Below, one piece after another: positions 8,296 to 16,368 of a DNA stretch of 49,632 nucleotides (the first letter of the stretch is position 1; every line of letters starts with the position of its first letter). The stretch is from Cognatundibacterium oligocarboniphilum. GTDB lineage: Bacteria; Pseudomonadota; Gammaproteobacteria; Burkholderiales; Burkholderiaceae_D. The stretch covers positions 1 through 49,632 of the forward strand of contig NZ_JABXYJ010000014.1 of assembly GCF_013377855.1 (NCBI RefSeq). The letters are read 5' to 3'. The notes below the pieces were generated by a model. That model was not told where the DNA came from, did no database searches, and was given only the letters and a program-made list of their open reading frames with translations. A program made the translations under genes and the position numbers.

Positions 8296-8898
8296 TTACT
8301 TTGCATACTCTGGTATTGGAATTATTTGATGTTTAGCAGGGTCAATAACAAAGACTCCCGCCTTTCCGACAACAACATTTTTCCTATCCGAGTATTCTGC
8401 TTTTGGCACCAGACTGAATATTTCTTGGCCGTCTGCCGCACGTCGTGCCAACAGGCCAACCATTCCCTCCGGAACACCCGCCTGCCAGTCTCCCCAGGCA
8501 GCGCATGTGACAAATTGTTCACGTACCTGTAACTTCAGGATACGTTCATTGTAGTTATACGATTCACCAATTTGGAGTTGCTTGCCGGTGAATTTTTCGT
8601 AAGATTCCGGAAACCAGTTTTTAAAAGTGTTCCAGGCGCATTCCATTTGAAAGTCACCGGAAGTCCAATTCGTTTTGTCTGCCCAAAGCCGCCACTCTGA
8701 TTCGAAGACGATTGCTGGAATACACCATTCACAATCTTCTTCGTATTCTCCCGCGTGATGGCGCATGTATTCAGGGATCAAGTTGTTTTTGGTAGGACTG
8801 ACCAGCACACCACCATGTCCTGCTGTTGTAACAGAGCGAATTCCACGAGCGATATTCGTTACGTTCTGGGCCACGCCCCAAGGTGTAGATGTTGCCAT
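8296..8898 (-). CDS. Conserved plasmid-type protein with TPWG...TAGHGG motif
   Basis: 200 aa. The N-terminus MATSTPWGVAQNV followed by GIRSVTTAGHGGVLVS is a pattern I associate with conserved proteins of plasmids and large phages (DUF7007-like). The assignment is from memory and function is unknown. The rest is rich in Trp and acidic residues. The gene has its own leader hairpin upstream (8919-8962). Confidence 0.65.
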   Translation of the reverse strand: MATSTPWGVAQNVTNIARGIRSVTTAGHGGVLVSPTKNNLIPEYMRHHAGEYEEDCEWCIPAIVFESEWRLWADKTNWTSGDFQMECAWNTFKNWFPESYEKFTGKQLQIGESYNYNERILKLQVREQFVTCAAWGDWQAGVPEGMVGLLARRAADGQEIFSLVPKAEYSDRKNVVVGKAGVFVIDPAKHQIIPIPEYAK

Positions 8899-8918
8899 TA
8901 TTGATTACTCCGATCATG

Positions 8919-8962
8919 GCGGCGCATTCCCCCAAGCGGGAGATGCGTACCCGCCTGGTTAG
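8919..8962 (-). promoter_or_regulatory. GCGGG-type leader hairpin, copy b
   Basis: Minus strand reads GGCGGGTACGCATCTCCCGC, then TTGGGGG and AATGCGCCGCC. GCGGG pairs with CCCGC, and CGCAT can pair with ATGCG as an alternative or outer stem. It lies about 20 nt before the ATG at 8898. Confidence 0.6.
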
Positions 8963-9069
8963 TTGATGTCACGCTTTCCTTACACATAATTTCAACCTTG
9001 ATAGTTGAATTTATGCACGAGCGTAGGCGTGATGTTTGATTTTTACTGCGAGATGAACAACGCGGAATT

Positions 9070-9390
9070 TCACGCTGCTATTTTTAAATGACGCATGTTT
9101 TTAAGAAGGAATGGATCTGGAATAACCTTATCACTTCGTTTCAAGTAAAGGCTTTCCCGGATTTCCTTCACAGACAAGCCCCAGGCACGCTCAATTGAAC
9201 CGTGGCTGTATTGAATCAGATATGGGACTCTGCCAATGTCATAGCAATAACCCATCCACTTGTAAAACCGTTCCCCATGATTGTTGTGAGGTACGAATTC
9301 ACCGGATTCAATTTTTTCTGCCAGAGCGCGTGCTTCTTCGGGTGTAGTGGAAATGGTGTGATTAACAAATTTCCAGAATGTGACTTTCAT
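9070..9390 (-). CDS. Hypothetical protein, 106 aa
   Basis: Unknown soluble protein, MKVTFWKFVNHTIS at the start, then a Glu-rich helix (TPEEARALAEKIESGEF). The ATG lies about 25 nt downstream of another leader hairpin (9414-9455). No function can be inferred. Confidence 0.6.
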   Translation of the reverse strand: MKVTFWKFVNHTISTTPEEARALAEKIESGEFVPHNNHGERFYKWMGYCYDIGRVPYLIQYSHGSIERAWGLSVKEIRESLYLKRSDKVIPDPFLLKNMRHLKIAA

Positions 9391-9413
9391 TTTGATGCTC
9401 CTATCTGAATTAG

Positions 9414-9455
9414 ATGCGGAGCTACCCTTTGACGGGTAGCGAATACCCGCAAAGT
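9414..9455 (-). promoter_or_regulatory. GCGGG-type leader hairpin, copy c
   Basis: Minus strand: TGCGGGTATTC, inner stem GCTACCC / GGGTAGC with loop GTCAAA, then TCCGCA closing the outer TGCGG/CCGCA stem. This is the clearest example of the shared two-stem fold with an asymmetric GTA bulge. Confidence 0.65.
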
Positions 9456-9486
9456 GGTTGAATGAAATTTCAAAAGAATTGTTCGA

Positions 9487-9900
9487 CTAATGGCCAACGT
9501 AGCCTTCTAGCCATTGCGCCATCAGTACATGATAGAAATACAATTCGTCCGCGACGCCTTGCGCACATTTGCTGTGAAATTCCTCCCAAATGTCTTGCTT
9601 TTCCTCATCGGATAAAGCGAGATATTCTTCGAGGGTTCCTGAATCAAAACAATCCATATCGGTGCCGGCGTTTTGCAAGGCCTGATATCCGGATATGTAT
9701 GACTCTTTTAATGGCGTGCCGTCAAAATAGTTCTCGATCAGCTGAGAGTATGGCTGCGTGAATGCCAACAAAAATGCATCGAGACAGTAATCAGCGTCAT
9801 CGATTGGGGAATTGACGCCGTGCTTGTTAAAAATTTGGTACAGGATGTAGCCTGTGCGACATGCAATGGCTGCATCAAATTGCTTGGAGAAGGTATTCAT
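9487..9900 (-). CDS. Hypothetical protein, 137 aa
   Basis: Acidic helical protein beginning MNTFSKQFDAAIACR. The ATG at 9900 has AAGGTGG at ideal spacing; the longer frame to 9981 would translate the leader hairpin. It appears to be the first gene of the transcript that starts at the promoter near 10130-10159. Confidence 0.6.
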   Translation of the reverse strand: MNTFSKQFDAAIACRTGYILYQIFNKHGVNSPIDDADYCLDAFLLAFTQPYSQLIENYFDGTPLKESYISGYQALQNAGTDMDCFDSGTLEEYLALSDEEKQDIWEEFHSKCAQGVADELYFYHVLMAQWLEGYVGH

Positions 9901-9921
9901 ATTAGCCACCTTAAAGTATGT

Positions 9922-9965
9922 AGGCAGACCTTCCCCAGCAACGGGGAATCTGCCCGCGTGGGTTG
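9922..9965 (-). promoter_or_regulatory. GCGGG-type leader hairpin, copy d
   Basis: Minus strand: CGCGGGCAGA, inner stem TTCCCC / GGGGAA with loop GTTGCT, then TCTGC pairing with GCAGA. Sequence differs from the other copies but the paired architecture is kept. Confidence 0.6.
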
Positions 9966-10104
9966 GAAAGAAAGTCTTCAAAAGACCGAAAGGGGATTAG
10001 GTTGTTGACACCGGAAAATCCGGAAGCACATGTCACAGCAAGCGATCGTCCAGCTTGGCATTACCTGCAAGTTGGAAGTCCGGTTCAGTGAGTGAAAAGA
10101 CGAT

Positions 10105-10159
10105 GCAAGTTTCCCTGCTTAGATTTCTAAATGATAAGACTGATTGAATTCAAAGTCAA
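10105..10159 (-). promoter_or_regulatory. Promoter with GNRA-hairpin leader, copy 2
   Basis: Minus strand: TTGACT (10159-10154), 17 bp, TATCAT (10136-10131). The hairpin GCAGG-GAAA-CTTGC (10118-10105, one G-U pair) begins 12 nt after the -10 box and is followed by ATCGT. It should start the mRNA for 9900 and downstream genes. Confidence 0.65.
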
Positions 10160-10165
10160 AATCTA

Positions 10166-10501
10166 CTATTTTTCCTGTGCGCCGGACCTGATGGTATATG
10201 GTCGATTCGGTACCACTACCCAGATACCCGCAATAGTTAAAGGTGACTGTTGCATCACGGCCTCAATACATTTCCACGTCCCCAATTTGGTCACGACCAC
10301 CATTCCAATGGGATAAGCACCGGAAACACCATCGATGGCCGCTTTCTCTTCCAGAAGGCACAAGCCACTGAGTGCCCGGTAACTCAGTGGTACCGGCAAC
10401 GGAGTAGTTGCTGACGCAGTAGTTGGCGCGACCGTGAATACGATGGCAGCGCTCCAGAATAAGCAAAAGATTTTCCGGGCAGTTTTTAAAGTCTGTTGCA
10501 T
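10166..10501 (-). CDS. Secreted hypothetical protein, 111 aa
   Basis: N-terminal signal peptide: basic start, hydrophobic IFCLFWSAAIVFTVA, likely cleavage after TASA near residue 31. The mature part has LCLLEEKAAIDGVSG and two cysteines. The ATG at 10501 follows GGAGGTCAGGAT. It starts 38 bp after the cas12c stop on the same strand, so it may be read through from the CRISPR transcript. Nothing links it to interference. Confidence 0.6.
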   Translation of the reverse strand: MQQTLKTARKIFCLFWSAAIVFTVAPTTASATTPLPVPLSYRALSGLCLLEEKAAIDGVSGAYPIGMVVVTKLGTWKCIEAVMQQSPLTIAGIWVVVPNRPYTIRSGAQEK

Positions 10502-10539
10502 ATCCTGACCTCCAAATAACTCTATTATCTTCAGTCGCG

Positions 10540-13500
10540 TCAAGCGCTGGCCAGCGTCTTTTCACTCAGAAATTTATCACCAATGTTGATTGATGAATTC
10601 TGATCGGCATGTATTTTCTGACCGCATAACTCGAATACACAATGGTATTTGCTCACCGTACTTCCTTTCGCCTGCATACTTTCCGGCGCATAGCGCAGTG
10701 ATGTTTTCAGCATGCGGCGCAGTTCTTTGATCGTGTAATTTCCCGATGACACCAGACTGACAGGCGAGAGTCGCTTGTTTTGCTGTTTGGCCGCATGATG
10801 CTGCTGGCCGTCCGGATTGCGCTCACGTAATTGCATCACTAAACCATCAATCGTTAATTTACCGTTGAGCACACTCAGTTTATCGGTGTCTTTGTACTGC
10901 GCCAAGAGGTCGTATGGGTTCCTGCCACAGCAGGAGCAACGTTGCGAGGTCCCTTTACCGCTGGTCGATGCACCTGGGAATAAATTCATCGGTTTGTATT
11001 TCCCGGTTGGCTTACCCTCTTTGTATTCTTGGGTGAGCAAATAGGGATGGTGCCAGGTCTCCGCACCCAACCAGAACTGTTTTCTGTCCATTTGATGCAT
11101 GCTGGTTCCGGAATACAGATATCTGTTCAATACGGATTCATAAACCGAATTCAATTGCTTATTACCTGTGTCACCTATTGATGACTCCAGCACCGGAAAC
11201 GCGTTGTAATACTGGCAGATGCGGTTGATATGATGGCAAATGTCCCCCACCACGTTTTCTCGCACTGAAGACAGGTTCATATTGAATTTGCTCTGGAATT
11301 TCTGCCGGATGTTCGGGCGGTGTTCATAACTCCATGTCTTTTTGATCAGACGCCGGATGGAAGCAATGGACTGGTATCCGGAATCAATCAATTTCTTGCT
11401 ACGGATATGATGGCATGCGTACCCAATGCCGAATTCACCCAGGTCAATGGAAACGATGTGGTCGTAAAAGCTTTCGCTGGCCGGTTTTGCCGGTCTGGTC
11501 TCCGTTACCGGTATCGATACCATCGCCGTCATATTGTCCTGATGCGCGGTCACTCGTAACTGGTTGTTGTTCCAGGTCACTTGCTGCTGATAATGCTGGG
11601 TAACGATGAACGACATATCGCTCATGACGGTCTGGTCGATCAGCGTGCGCTCCAGCACCGATTTATAGGTTGGACTACCAATGAGGCGATATCCGGTTTC
11701 TTGTTTGAATGCATGAAAGCTGCCGTTGGTTTTGGAGACACGCAGGCCATGTATCGCAGGTTCATTGCCCAGTTTTGGAGAGTAATACCAGTCATGGGGA
11801 GCCTGTACCATCCACGCCTTCAATGCCTCTAACGGCACATCATCCTTTTGTAGCCGGTTCAACATCGTTACCGGTTTGGCTGTTTGCAATGCGCTGGCCT
11901 GCAGGATGCGAGCTGCGATGCCGATTGGCTGATCGGACTTCAGATATTGCGCCGGGAACGACCACTCTTTATCCTTGGGTACGTACATCAGGGCGTTGTC
12001 GCCGCCGAGTGCGAATCGCATTTTAATAATGAACTGTTTCCGCAATAACGGAAAAATCAAACCTGACACCGCAGATGAATACAGATTCAGTATTTTTTGA
12101 ACGATGGAGACCGGTACGCTGGCGTTTTTTAGGCTGATCGAGACAGTCGCCGGGATTTCCACGTAGGCAGTTAACTGGGACACCATCGGTGTCAGTAATT
12201 CTGTCGGATAGTCGATGGCAGGCAATCCGGAGCAACGCAGGGCATGCAAAGCTTTTTTCAGGGTCAGGACATCTTCAATATCATCCTGAGACTGGATTTC
12301 CATGTCGTCAATAACATCGGACAGCCACTGCAACCAATCGGTACCCATTAAAGGTCCGTCCTTCAATGGGTAGGTGCCGTGCCGTGATTTATCAAAGACG
12401 CTGGCATAAACACGCCCCTTTTGATTAAAAATCCAGGTGTTCAGTAGGGAAGGATTTTCAAATACATCAATTGCTTTGAGCGCAACAACGAGTGCATGCT
12501 TGGTTTTTTCGGAACAGTTTTGGATGCTGCGTCCGATTCTGTTCAAGATATTCCGGCGAGCACGGCGATCACCACGCGGCTCATGAAATTTTGGATTGAT
12601 GATATGCAGATGCATGGCTTCACGTTCTGCTACACGTTGATAGGCATCACAATCAGCGCCAGCATAATCGAATAAGCGTTGGCTGTTTTGGTGCCAATCC
12701 TGCCAAAGCACATTGAAGGTGCTTACCTTCGTTGCCAGTTCCTTAGCAACGTCAGGATTACCTCCTGAAAACTGGTTGAGCTTGGGCAAGGCCCTGAGCC
12801 ACTTTGGAATTTCAAAAGCACATGCCGTGGTTAACGCCAAAAGGCTGCTATCACTATTGGCAAGCGCGATGTCTTTTTCACGCTCGATATTGGTTTTGAG
12901 AATACTCAGCTGTCCATGCAGCGTATCAATATCGTTGGATAAGCGCACTATGCCATTGCAGGCTTCGTCCACCGGCATGACGATGTTGCCTGATATGGTC
13001 TGCAACATTGCCTTGGCTGATTCAGACTGAGTAAGGATATGAGAGCACAGATCCGTCAAATTGTGCGCGGTGATGTCCATGCCTTTGAAAAACCGTTCTG
13101 CAGGCTCACTGACGAGATCGGCAGGTAATTCGATGCGATGAATACCCTCCAGGATTTGCGTGAGTTCTTCCAGTCTCGTATGATAATTGGCAACCCATGA
13201 AGTCACCTTTCCACCAAAATTTGCTCTGAATCCGCCGTAATGCTTTTGGCCGAGCTGGTTTATCGGAGGGATCGATGTTGCAGCACTTTTTACCAAAGCG
13301 ATATTGGATCTGAAATTATCCGCAATGTCGAAATCACTCAGAATCTGATCAAGGTTCGTTTCGGAAAAATAGGCAATCCCTTTATTGAAAATCCAACTCA
13401 ACGCGCTGGCATTGGGTGTGACGGACTCCGCTTGTACCCAGGATTTTAAATTGATTTCATCGGGTTTTCTTGCCGCGATAATGGCGAATACGCTTTGAAT

Positions 13501-14262
13501 CGGGTATTCACCAGCTGGCAATACATTGCCATTGAATGCAATGGTCGCCCCTGCAGGTTCAGTGTCCACCAATTGCAATGCTTTTGATGCTAATGACGGC
13601 AGCTGCCAGCCCTTCGCCTTGAACAAAGCATCCATTGACTGCATACCAAGCACAGGATTGTCATTGAGTGCTTTCCAACTGGTGCATGACTGGGCAATTG
13701 AGTCACCGAGTTCAGTAAAAAACGCAACCACCTCTTGTGGATAGTTATCTTCACCCTTTGAATTTTGTAAGGACTTGGTGCAGATTCGTTTTGCCATTTC
13801 GTTGGCGATAACGTTGGGAGTAAATGATACATCTTTACCCCCTGTGCTTCTGACACCCTTTTGCAAGGAGGAATACAACTGGCTTGGAATGAAATTGTCG
13901 ATGGATAGTCCCGAGACCCGGCAAAATGTGTTGTGCCAGTTTTTATCATCAAATATTTTTAGTTGACGAAAAGTTGTGGCGTCCCCCGCTGCTGCGAAAA
14001 ACTGAAATCCACAGATGTGCAAAGTAGAAAAAAAATGGAAGAGTGATCCCGGCTGAGTTCCTTCTACAACGTTGTACAGCTGACCTAATTCATTTTGATC
14101 GATACCAACAAAGTCAGTGATATCAAGTGGAAATTGCAGAGTTCTCATTGATGGCTTATTTGCTTTAGCAAGTAGCGCAATTTCTCCCTTCCATTGTCGC
14201 GCCTGAGCACCGGAATTTCTTGATTGATGCAACTTTATTTTTGCGTTTGTTTCTACTTGCAT
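10540..14262 (-). CDS. cas12c: Cas12c (type V-C CRISPR effector), 1240 aa
   Basis: RNA-guided effector with a C-terminal split RuvC domain. Visible motifs: RuvC-I SIDLGEFGIGYA (D940), RuvC-II PVLESSIG (E1026), RuvC-III HADQNSSINIG (D1220). A zinc ribbon sits between II and III (CSCCGRNP, C1109/C1112, and C1208/C1213 in YHCVFELCG). Segments ARENVVG-like (VRENVVGDICHHINRIC), FWLGAETWHHPYL and SGKGTSQRCSCCGRNP match my memory of Cas12c rather than Cas12a, b or d, and length fits. The start is the ATG at 14262. An upstream in-frame extension to 14373 only translates CRISPR repeats, and GGTAAAGG at good spacing precedes this ATG. Known Cas12c proteins bind double-stranded DNA and use RuvC to process pre-crRNA, with weak or no target cleavage; whether this one does is untested. 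Confidence 0.93.
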   Translation of the reverse strand: MQVETNAKIKLHQSRNSGAQARQWKGEIALLAKANKPSMRTLQFPLDITDFVGIDQNELGQLYNVVEGTQPGSLFHFFSTLHICGFQFFAAAGDATTFRQLKIFDDKNWHNTFCRVSGLSIDNFIPSQLYSSLQKGVRSTGGKDVSFTPNVIANEMAKRICTKSLQNSKGEDNYPQEVVAFFTELGDSIAQSCTSWKALNDNPVLGMQSMDALFKAKGWQLPSLASKALQLVDTEPAGATIAFNGNVLPAGEYPIQSVFAIIAARKPDEINLKSWVQAESVTPNASALSWIFNKGIAYFSETNLDQILSDFDIADNFRSNIALVKSAATSIPPINQLGQKHYGGFRANFGGKVTSWVANYHTRLEELTQILEGIHRIELPADLVSEPAERFFKGMDITAHNLTDLCSHILTQSESAKAMLQTISGNIVMPVDEACNGIVRLSNDIDTLHGQLSILKTNIEREKDIALANSDSSLLALTTACAFEIPKWLRALPKLNQFSGGNPDVAKELATKVSTFNVLWQDWHQNSQRLFDYAGADCDAYQRVAEREAMHLHIINPKFHEPRGDRRARRNILNRIGRSIQNCSEKTKHALVVALKAIDVFENPSLLNTWIFNQKGRVYASVFDKSRHGTYPLKDGPLMGTDWLQWLSDVIDDMEIQSQDDIEDVLTLKKALHALRCSGLPAIDYPTELLTPMVSQLTAYVEIPATVSISLKNASVPVSIVQKILNLYSSAVSGLIFPLLRKQFIIKMRFALGGDNALMYVPKDKEWSFPAQYLKSDQPIGIAARILQASALQTAKPVTMLNRLQKDDVPLEALKAWMVQAPHDWYYSPKLGNEPAIHGLRVSKTNGSFHAFKQETGYRLIGSPTYKSVLERTLIDQTVMSDMSFIVTQHYQQQVTWNNNQLRVTAHQDNMTAMVSIPVTETRPAKPASESFYDHIVSIDLGEFGIGYACHHIRSKKLIDSGYQSIASIRRLIKKTWSYEHRPNIRQKFQSKFNMNLSSVRENVVGDICHHINRICQYYNAFPVLESSIGDTGNKQLNSVYESVLNRYLYSGTSMHQMDRKQFWLGAETWHHPYLLTQEYKEGKPTGKYKPMNLFPGASTSGKGTSQRCSCCGRNPYDLLAQYKDTDKLSVLNGKLTIDGLVMQLRERNPDGQQHHAAKQQNKRLSPVSLVSSGNYTIKELRRMLKTSLRYAPESMQAKGSTVSKYHCVFELCGQKIHADQNSSINIGDKFLSEKTLASA

Positions 14263-14270
14263 TATTTTTT

Positions 14271-15111
14271 CCTTTACCAAACTAACATCCCTACCCAGAT
14301 CAATGTGTCTATCCTTCAACCAAACTAAAATACCTACTACGGCACTTGCATCGTCCTTCAACCAAACTAACATTCCTACTCTTTACAGGAAGTCGAACCT
14401 TCAACCAAACCAATATCCCTACTTTGGAGCAAACACAAAACCTTTAACCAAACCAACATCTCTACCCAAAATCTCTGACCGATCCTTTAACCAAACTAAC
14501 TTCACTACGCGATGTCTTCATTTGTACCTTCAACCAAACTAAAACACCTACCAGCTGGTGCGCTAAATCGCCTTCAACCAAACTAAAACACCTACTGCGG
14601 ATCTAAGGACGAACCTTCAACCAAACTAAAACACCTACATGCCTGCTGTCACATCATCCTTCAACCAAACTAAAACACCTACCTCAACTAGGGCTGGTTC
14701 CTTCAACCAAACTAAAACACCTACTCATAAGATGTGGTGAATCCTTCAACCAAACTAAAACACCTACAAATGCATATGGAAAAATCCTTCAACCAAACTA
14801 AAACACCTACATACTTTCCCTAGAAGATCCTTCAACCAAACTAAAACACCTACCTAAACCGACTACCGGACCTTCAACCAAACTAAAACACCTACGACAA
14901 AAGCTAACGCGATCCTTCAACCAAACTAAAACACCTACTTTACCCGACGCCCAAACCTTCAACCAAACTAAAACACCTACTCGCCCAGTTTGAGCCGAAC
15001 CTTCAACCAAACTAAAACACCTACTCGCTATGTGCCCTTATATCCTTCAACCAAACTAAAACACCTACCCATCGTCATTCCTGGAACCTTCAACCAAACT
15101 AAAACACCTAC
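14271..15111 (-). CRISPR. Type V-C CRISPR array: 20 repeats, 19 spacers of 17-19 nt
   Basis: Repeats are 25 bp (24 bp in the last), at 14271, 14313, 14355, 14398, 14441, 14484, 14527, 14571, 14614, 14658, 14700, 14743, 14786, 14829, 14871, 14914, 14956, 15000, 15044 and 15087. Spacers are 17 (4), 18 (11) or 19 nt (4). In transcript sense the repeat begins GTAGGTG and ends TTTGGTTGAAGG. The fourteen repeats nearest cas1 are identical; the six nearest cas12c are decayed, mostly at positions 5-10 and 20-21. Decay at that end puts the leader beside cas1 and transcription on the minus strand towards cas12c. Short repeats and ~18-nt spacers are typical of types V-C and V-D. Confidence 0.97.
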
Positions 15112-15173
15112 CTTTACACATATAGCAAATTGAATTATAAGACTAATTCCAACAATGAAAATAAATTTTTGAA
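15112..15173 (-). promoter_or_regulatory. CRISPR leader with array promoter
   Basis: 62-bp AT-rich gap between the newest repeat and cas1. On the minus strand a perfect TATAAT (15139-15134) is preceded at 16 bp by TTTTCA (15161-15156), so transcription would start ~15 nt before the first repeat. No terminator separates the array from cas12c, so one transcript may carry both. The same gap must hold the divergent cas1 promoter. Confidence 0.65.
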
Positions 15174-16199
15174 GTGAAAACACTACAATTAACACATCCA
15201 GATTCTATTTGGACATGGAATAATTCAAGCAAAAAGAAATTTTCTCTGTGGCTTCCGTACTTACTTTCCATCAATCCTATTCCACGCAAAAAACACCAGT
15301 TCAGATTTGAATACAATGGTGGAGAAGTTGAGGTTGATTTAAAAAATGTAGATTTCATTTTGATCTATGGCGGAAAAACAAACTGCACATTTCCACTCGA
15401 ATTTCTTGATCTGCTCAACGATCTCGGTATTCCGCTGGCAATTCATCGTCGGAACCAACCCCGGCCATATTTCTTTTCTCCGTCTAATGGCTCTGACAAT
15501 GTAGATATTCTTAGTAAGCAAATTGAGTTTCGTACTAATGAGAGAAAACGCTGTTTTATCGCCAAAACGTTGATTCGCGCCAGATTAGAAAAGATGGAAT
15601 CTCTGATTGCTATTAGCGGAACAACGCAAGAGCAATTGTCTGCTGCGATTTCCATTGCCGTTGTCCGTAATATTGAAGCAACCGCCACAAGGCGGTATTG
15701 GAATGCGTACTACGACGCGCTGAACATTGATGTCTCCCGTAGAGAGGCCCATATCGTCAATTCTGCTTTAGATGCCTGCAGCACCTTCATGGCCGGGATC
15801 TTATTGCGTTGGATTTTGTTTCACAAACTAGCACCAACGCACGGTTATCTGCATCAGCCCACAAACTATATTTCACTGGTCTATGACTTGATTGAACCAT
15901 TCCGGTATATCTTCGAACAGGCTGTATTTGCGAGCTATCAACGGTTGAGTGAAAACAATACTGATGAAAACGAATTGATCGCTGAAAGCATCAAGGAACT
16001 TAAAGTCTTATTGAACGAAGAAGTCTGGGTCCCCACCATGCAAATTACTGCCAGGCGGAAGAATCTGATGCATGGGGTGGTACTGGCGCTGCGCAGTTAT
16101 CTGGCCGGGGAAACCAAACGCTTTGCGATACCCGCTGAAGGAATCCGTAAAGGAGGAAGACCTATTAAAGCGGCATTCAGGATACCGGGAGCAAAGTGA
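15174..16199 (+). CDS. cas1: Cas1 integrase, 341 aa
   Basis: CRISPR adaptation integrase, which inserts new spacers at the leader end of the array. The catalytic metal site of the family is visible: E168 in NIEATATRRYW, H227 in HGYLHQP, and D238/E241 in SLVYDLIEPFR. Length is normal. The start is GTG, because an in-frame stop lies just upstream and the only near ATG is out of frame; the ribosome-binding site is weak. No cas2 or cas4 is nearby. For type V-C, a Cas1-only 'mini-integrase' adding short spacers has been described, and this locus fits that arrangement. Confidence 0.93.
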   Translation: MKTLQLTHPDSIWTWNNSSKKKFSLWLPYLLSINPIPRKKHQFRFEYNGGEVEVDLKNVDFILIYGGKTNCTFPLEFLDLLNDLGIPLAIHRRNQPRPYFFSPSNGSDNVDILSKQIEFRTNERKRCFIAKTLIRARLEKMESLIAISGTTQEQLSAAISIAVVRNIEATATRRYWNAYYDALNIDVSRREAHIVNSALDACSTFMAGILLRWILFHKLAPTHGYLHQPTNYISLVYDLIEPFRYIFEQAVFASYQRLSENNTDENELIAESIKELKVLLNEEVWVPTMQITARRKNLMHGVVLALRSYLAGETKRFAIPAEGIRKGGRPIKAAFRIPGAK

Positions 16200-16223
16200 C
16201 CCGGACAACAGGAAAGGCAGGCT

Positions 16224-16332
16224 AAAAACAAAAAATCCGCCGAAGCGGATTGGTTGTGTAACTTGTTAGTCGCTGTTACTCGCGCCCGTTTGCTAAGGTA
16301 AGGATCAACGATCCAAGGGCGAAACGGGTTGG
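16224..16332 (-). ncRNA. Candidate scoutRNA (tracr-like RNA) of the V-C system
   Basis: Minus-strand RNA of ~110 nt, between cas1 and the RES toxin. It would fold as an outer stem CCCGTTT/AAACGGG (16328-16322 with 16291-16285) holding hairpin GGATC-GTT-GATCC (16314-16302), then hairpin GTAAC/GTTAC (16279-16258). Next comes single-stranded CAACCAA (16256-16250) and a terminator hairpin AATCCGC-TTCG-GCGGATT with a T run. CAACCAA is the exact 7-nt complement of TTGGTTG in the repeat; a second 6-nt match, AACCAA, lies at the 5' end (16334-16329). Type V-C effectors need such an RNA with a short anti-repeat. It could instead be the toxin's 3' untranslated region. Confidence 0.6.
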
Positions 16333-16338
16333 TTTGAC

Positions 16339-16368
16339 AATATTCTCACCTTGGAAATTGGATGTCAA
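16339..16368 (-). promoter_or_regulatory. Promoter for the candidate scoutRNA
   Basis: A perfect TTGACA (16368-16363) overlaps the TGA stop of the RES gene; AATATT (16344-16339) follows after 18 bp. Transcription would start near 16332, just before the structured RNA. The -10 box is only 4 of 6. Confidence 0.5.

Noticed and set aside
10540..14262. Assignment of the effector to Cas12d or Cas12a2
   Set aside because: Short repeats and scoutRNA also fit V-D, but the C-terminal motifs (RENVVG, FWLG-ETW-HPYL, SGKGTSQ-CSCCGRNP, YHCVF--CG) match Cas12c as I recall it. Cas12a2 has a different repeat handle.
14263..14373. In-frame N-terminal extension of the Cas12c reading frame
   Set aside because: It encodes VWLKD-type peptides that are translated CRISPR repeats; the ATG at 14262 has a proper ribosome-binding site.
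14303..15010. Open frames on both strands inside the array
   Set aside because: They consist of the repeat peptide alternating with spacer sequence; not genes.
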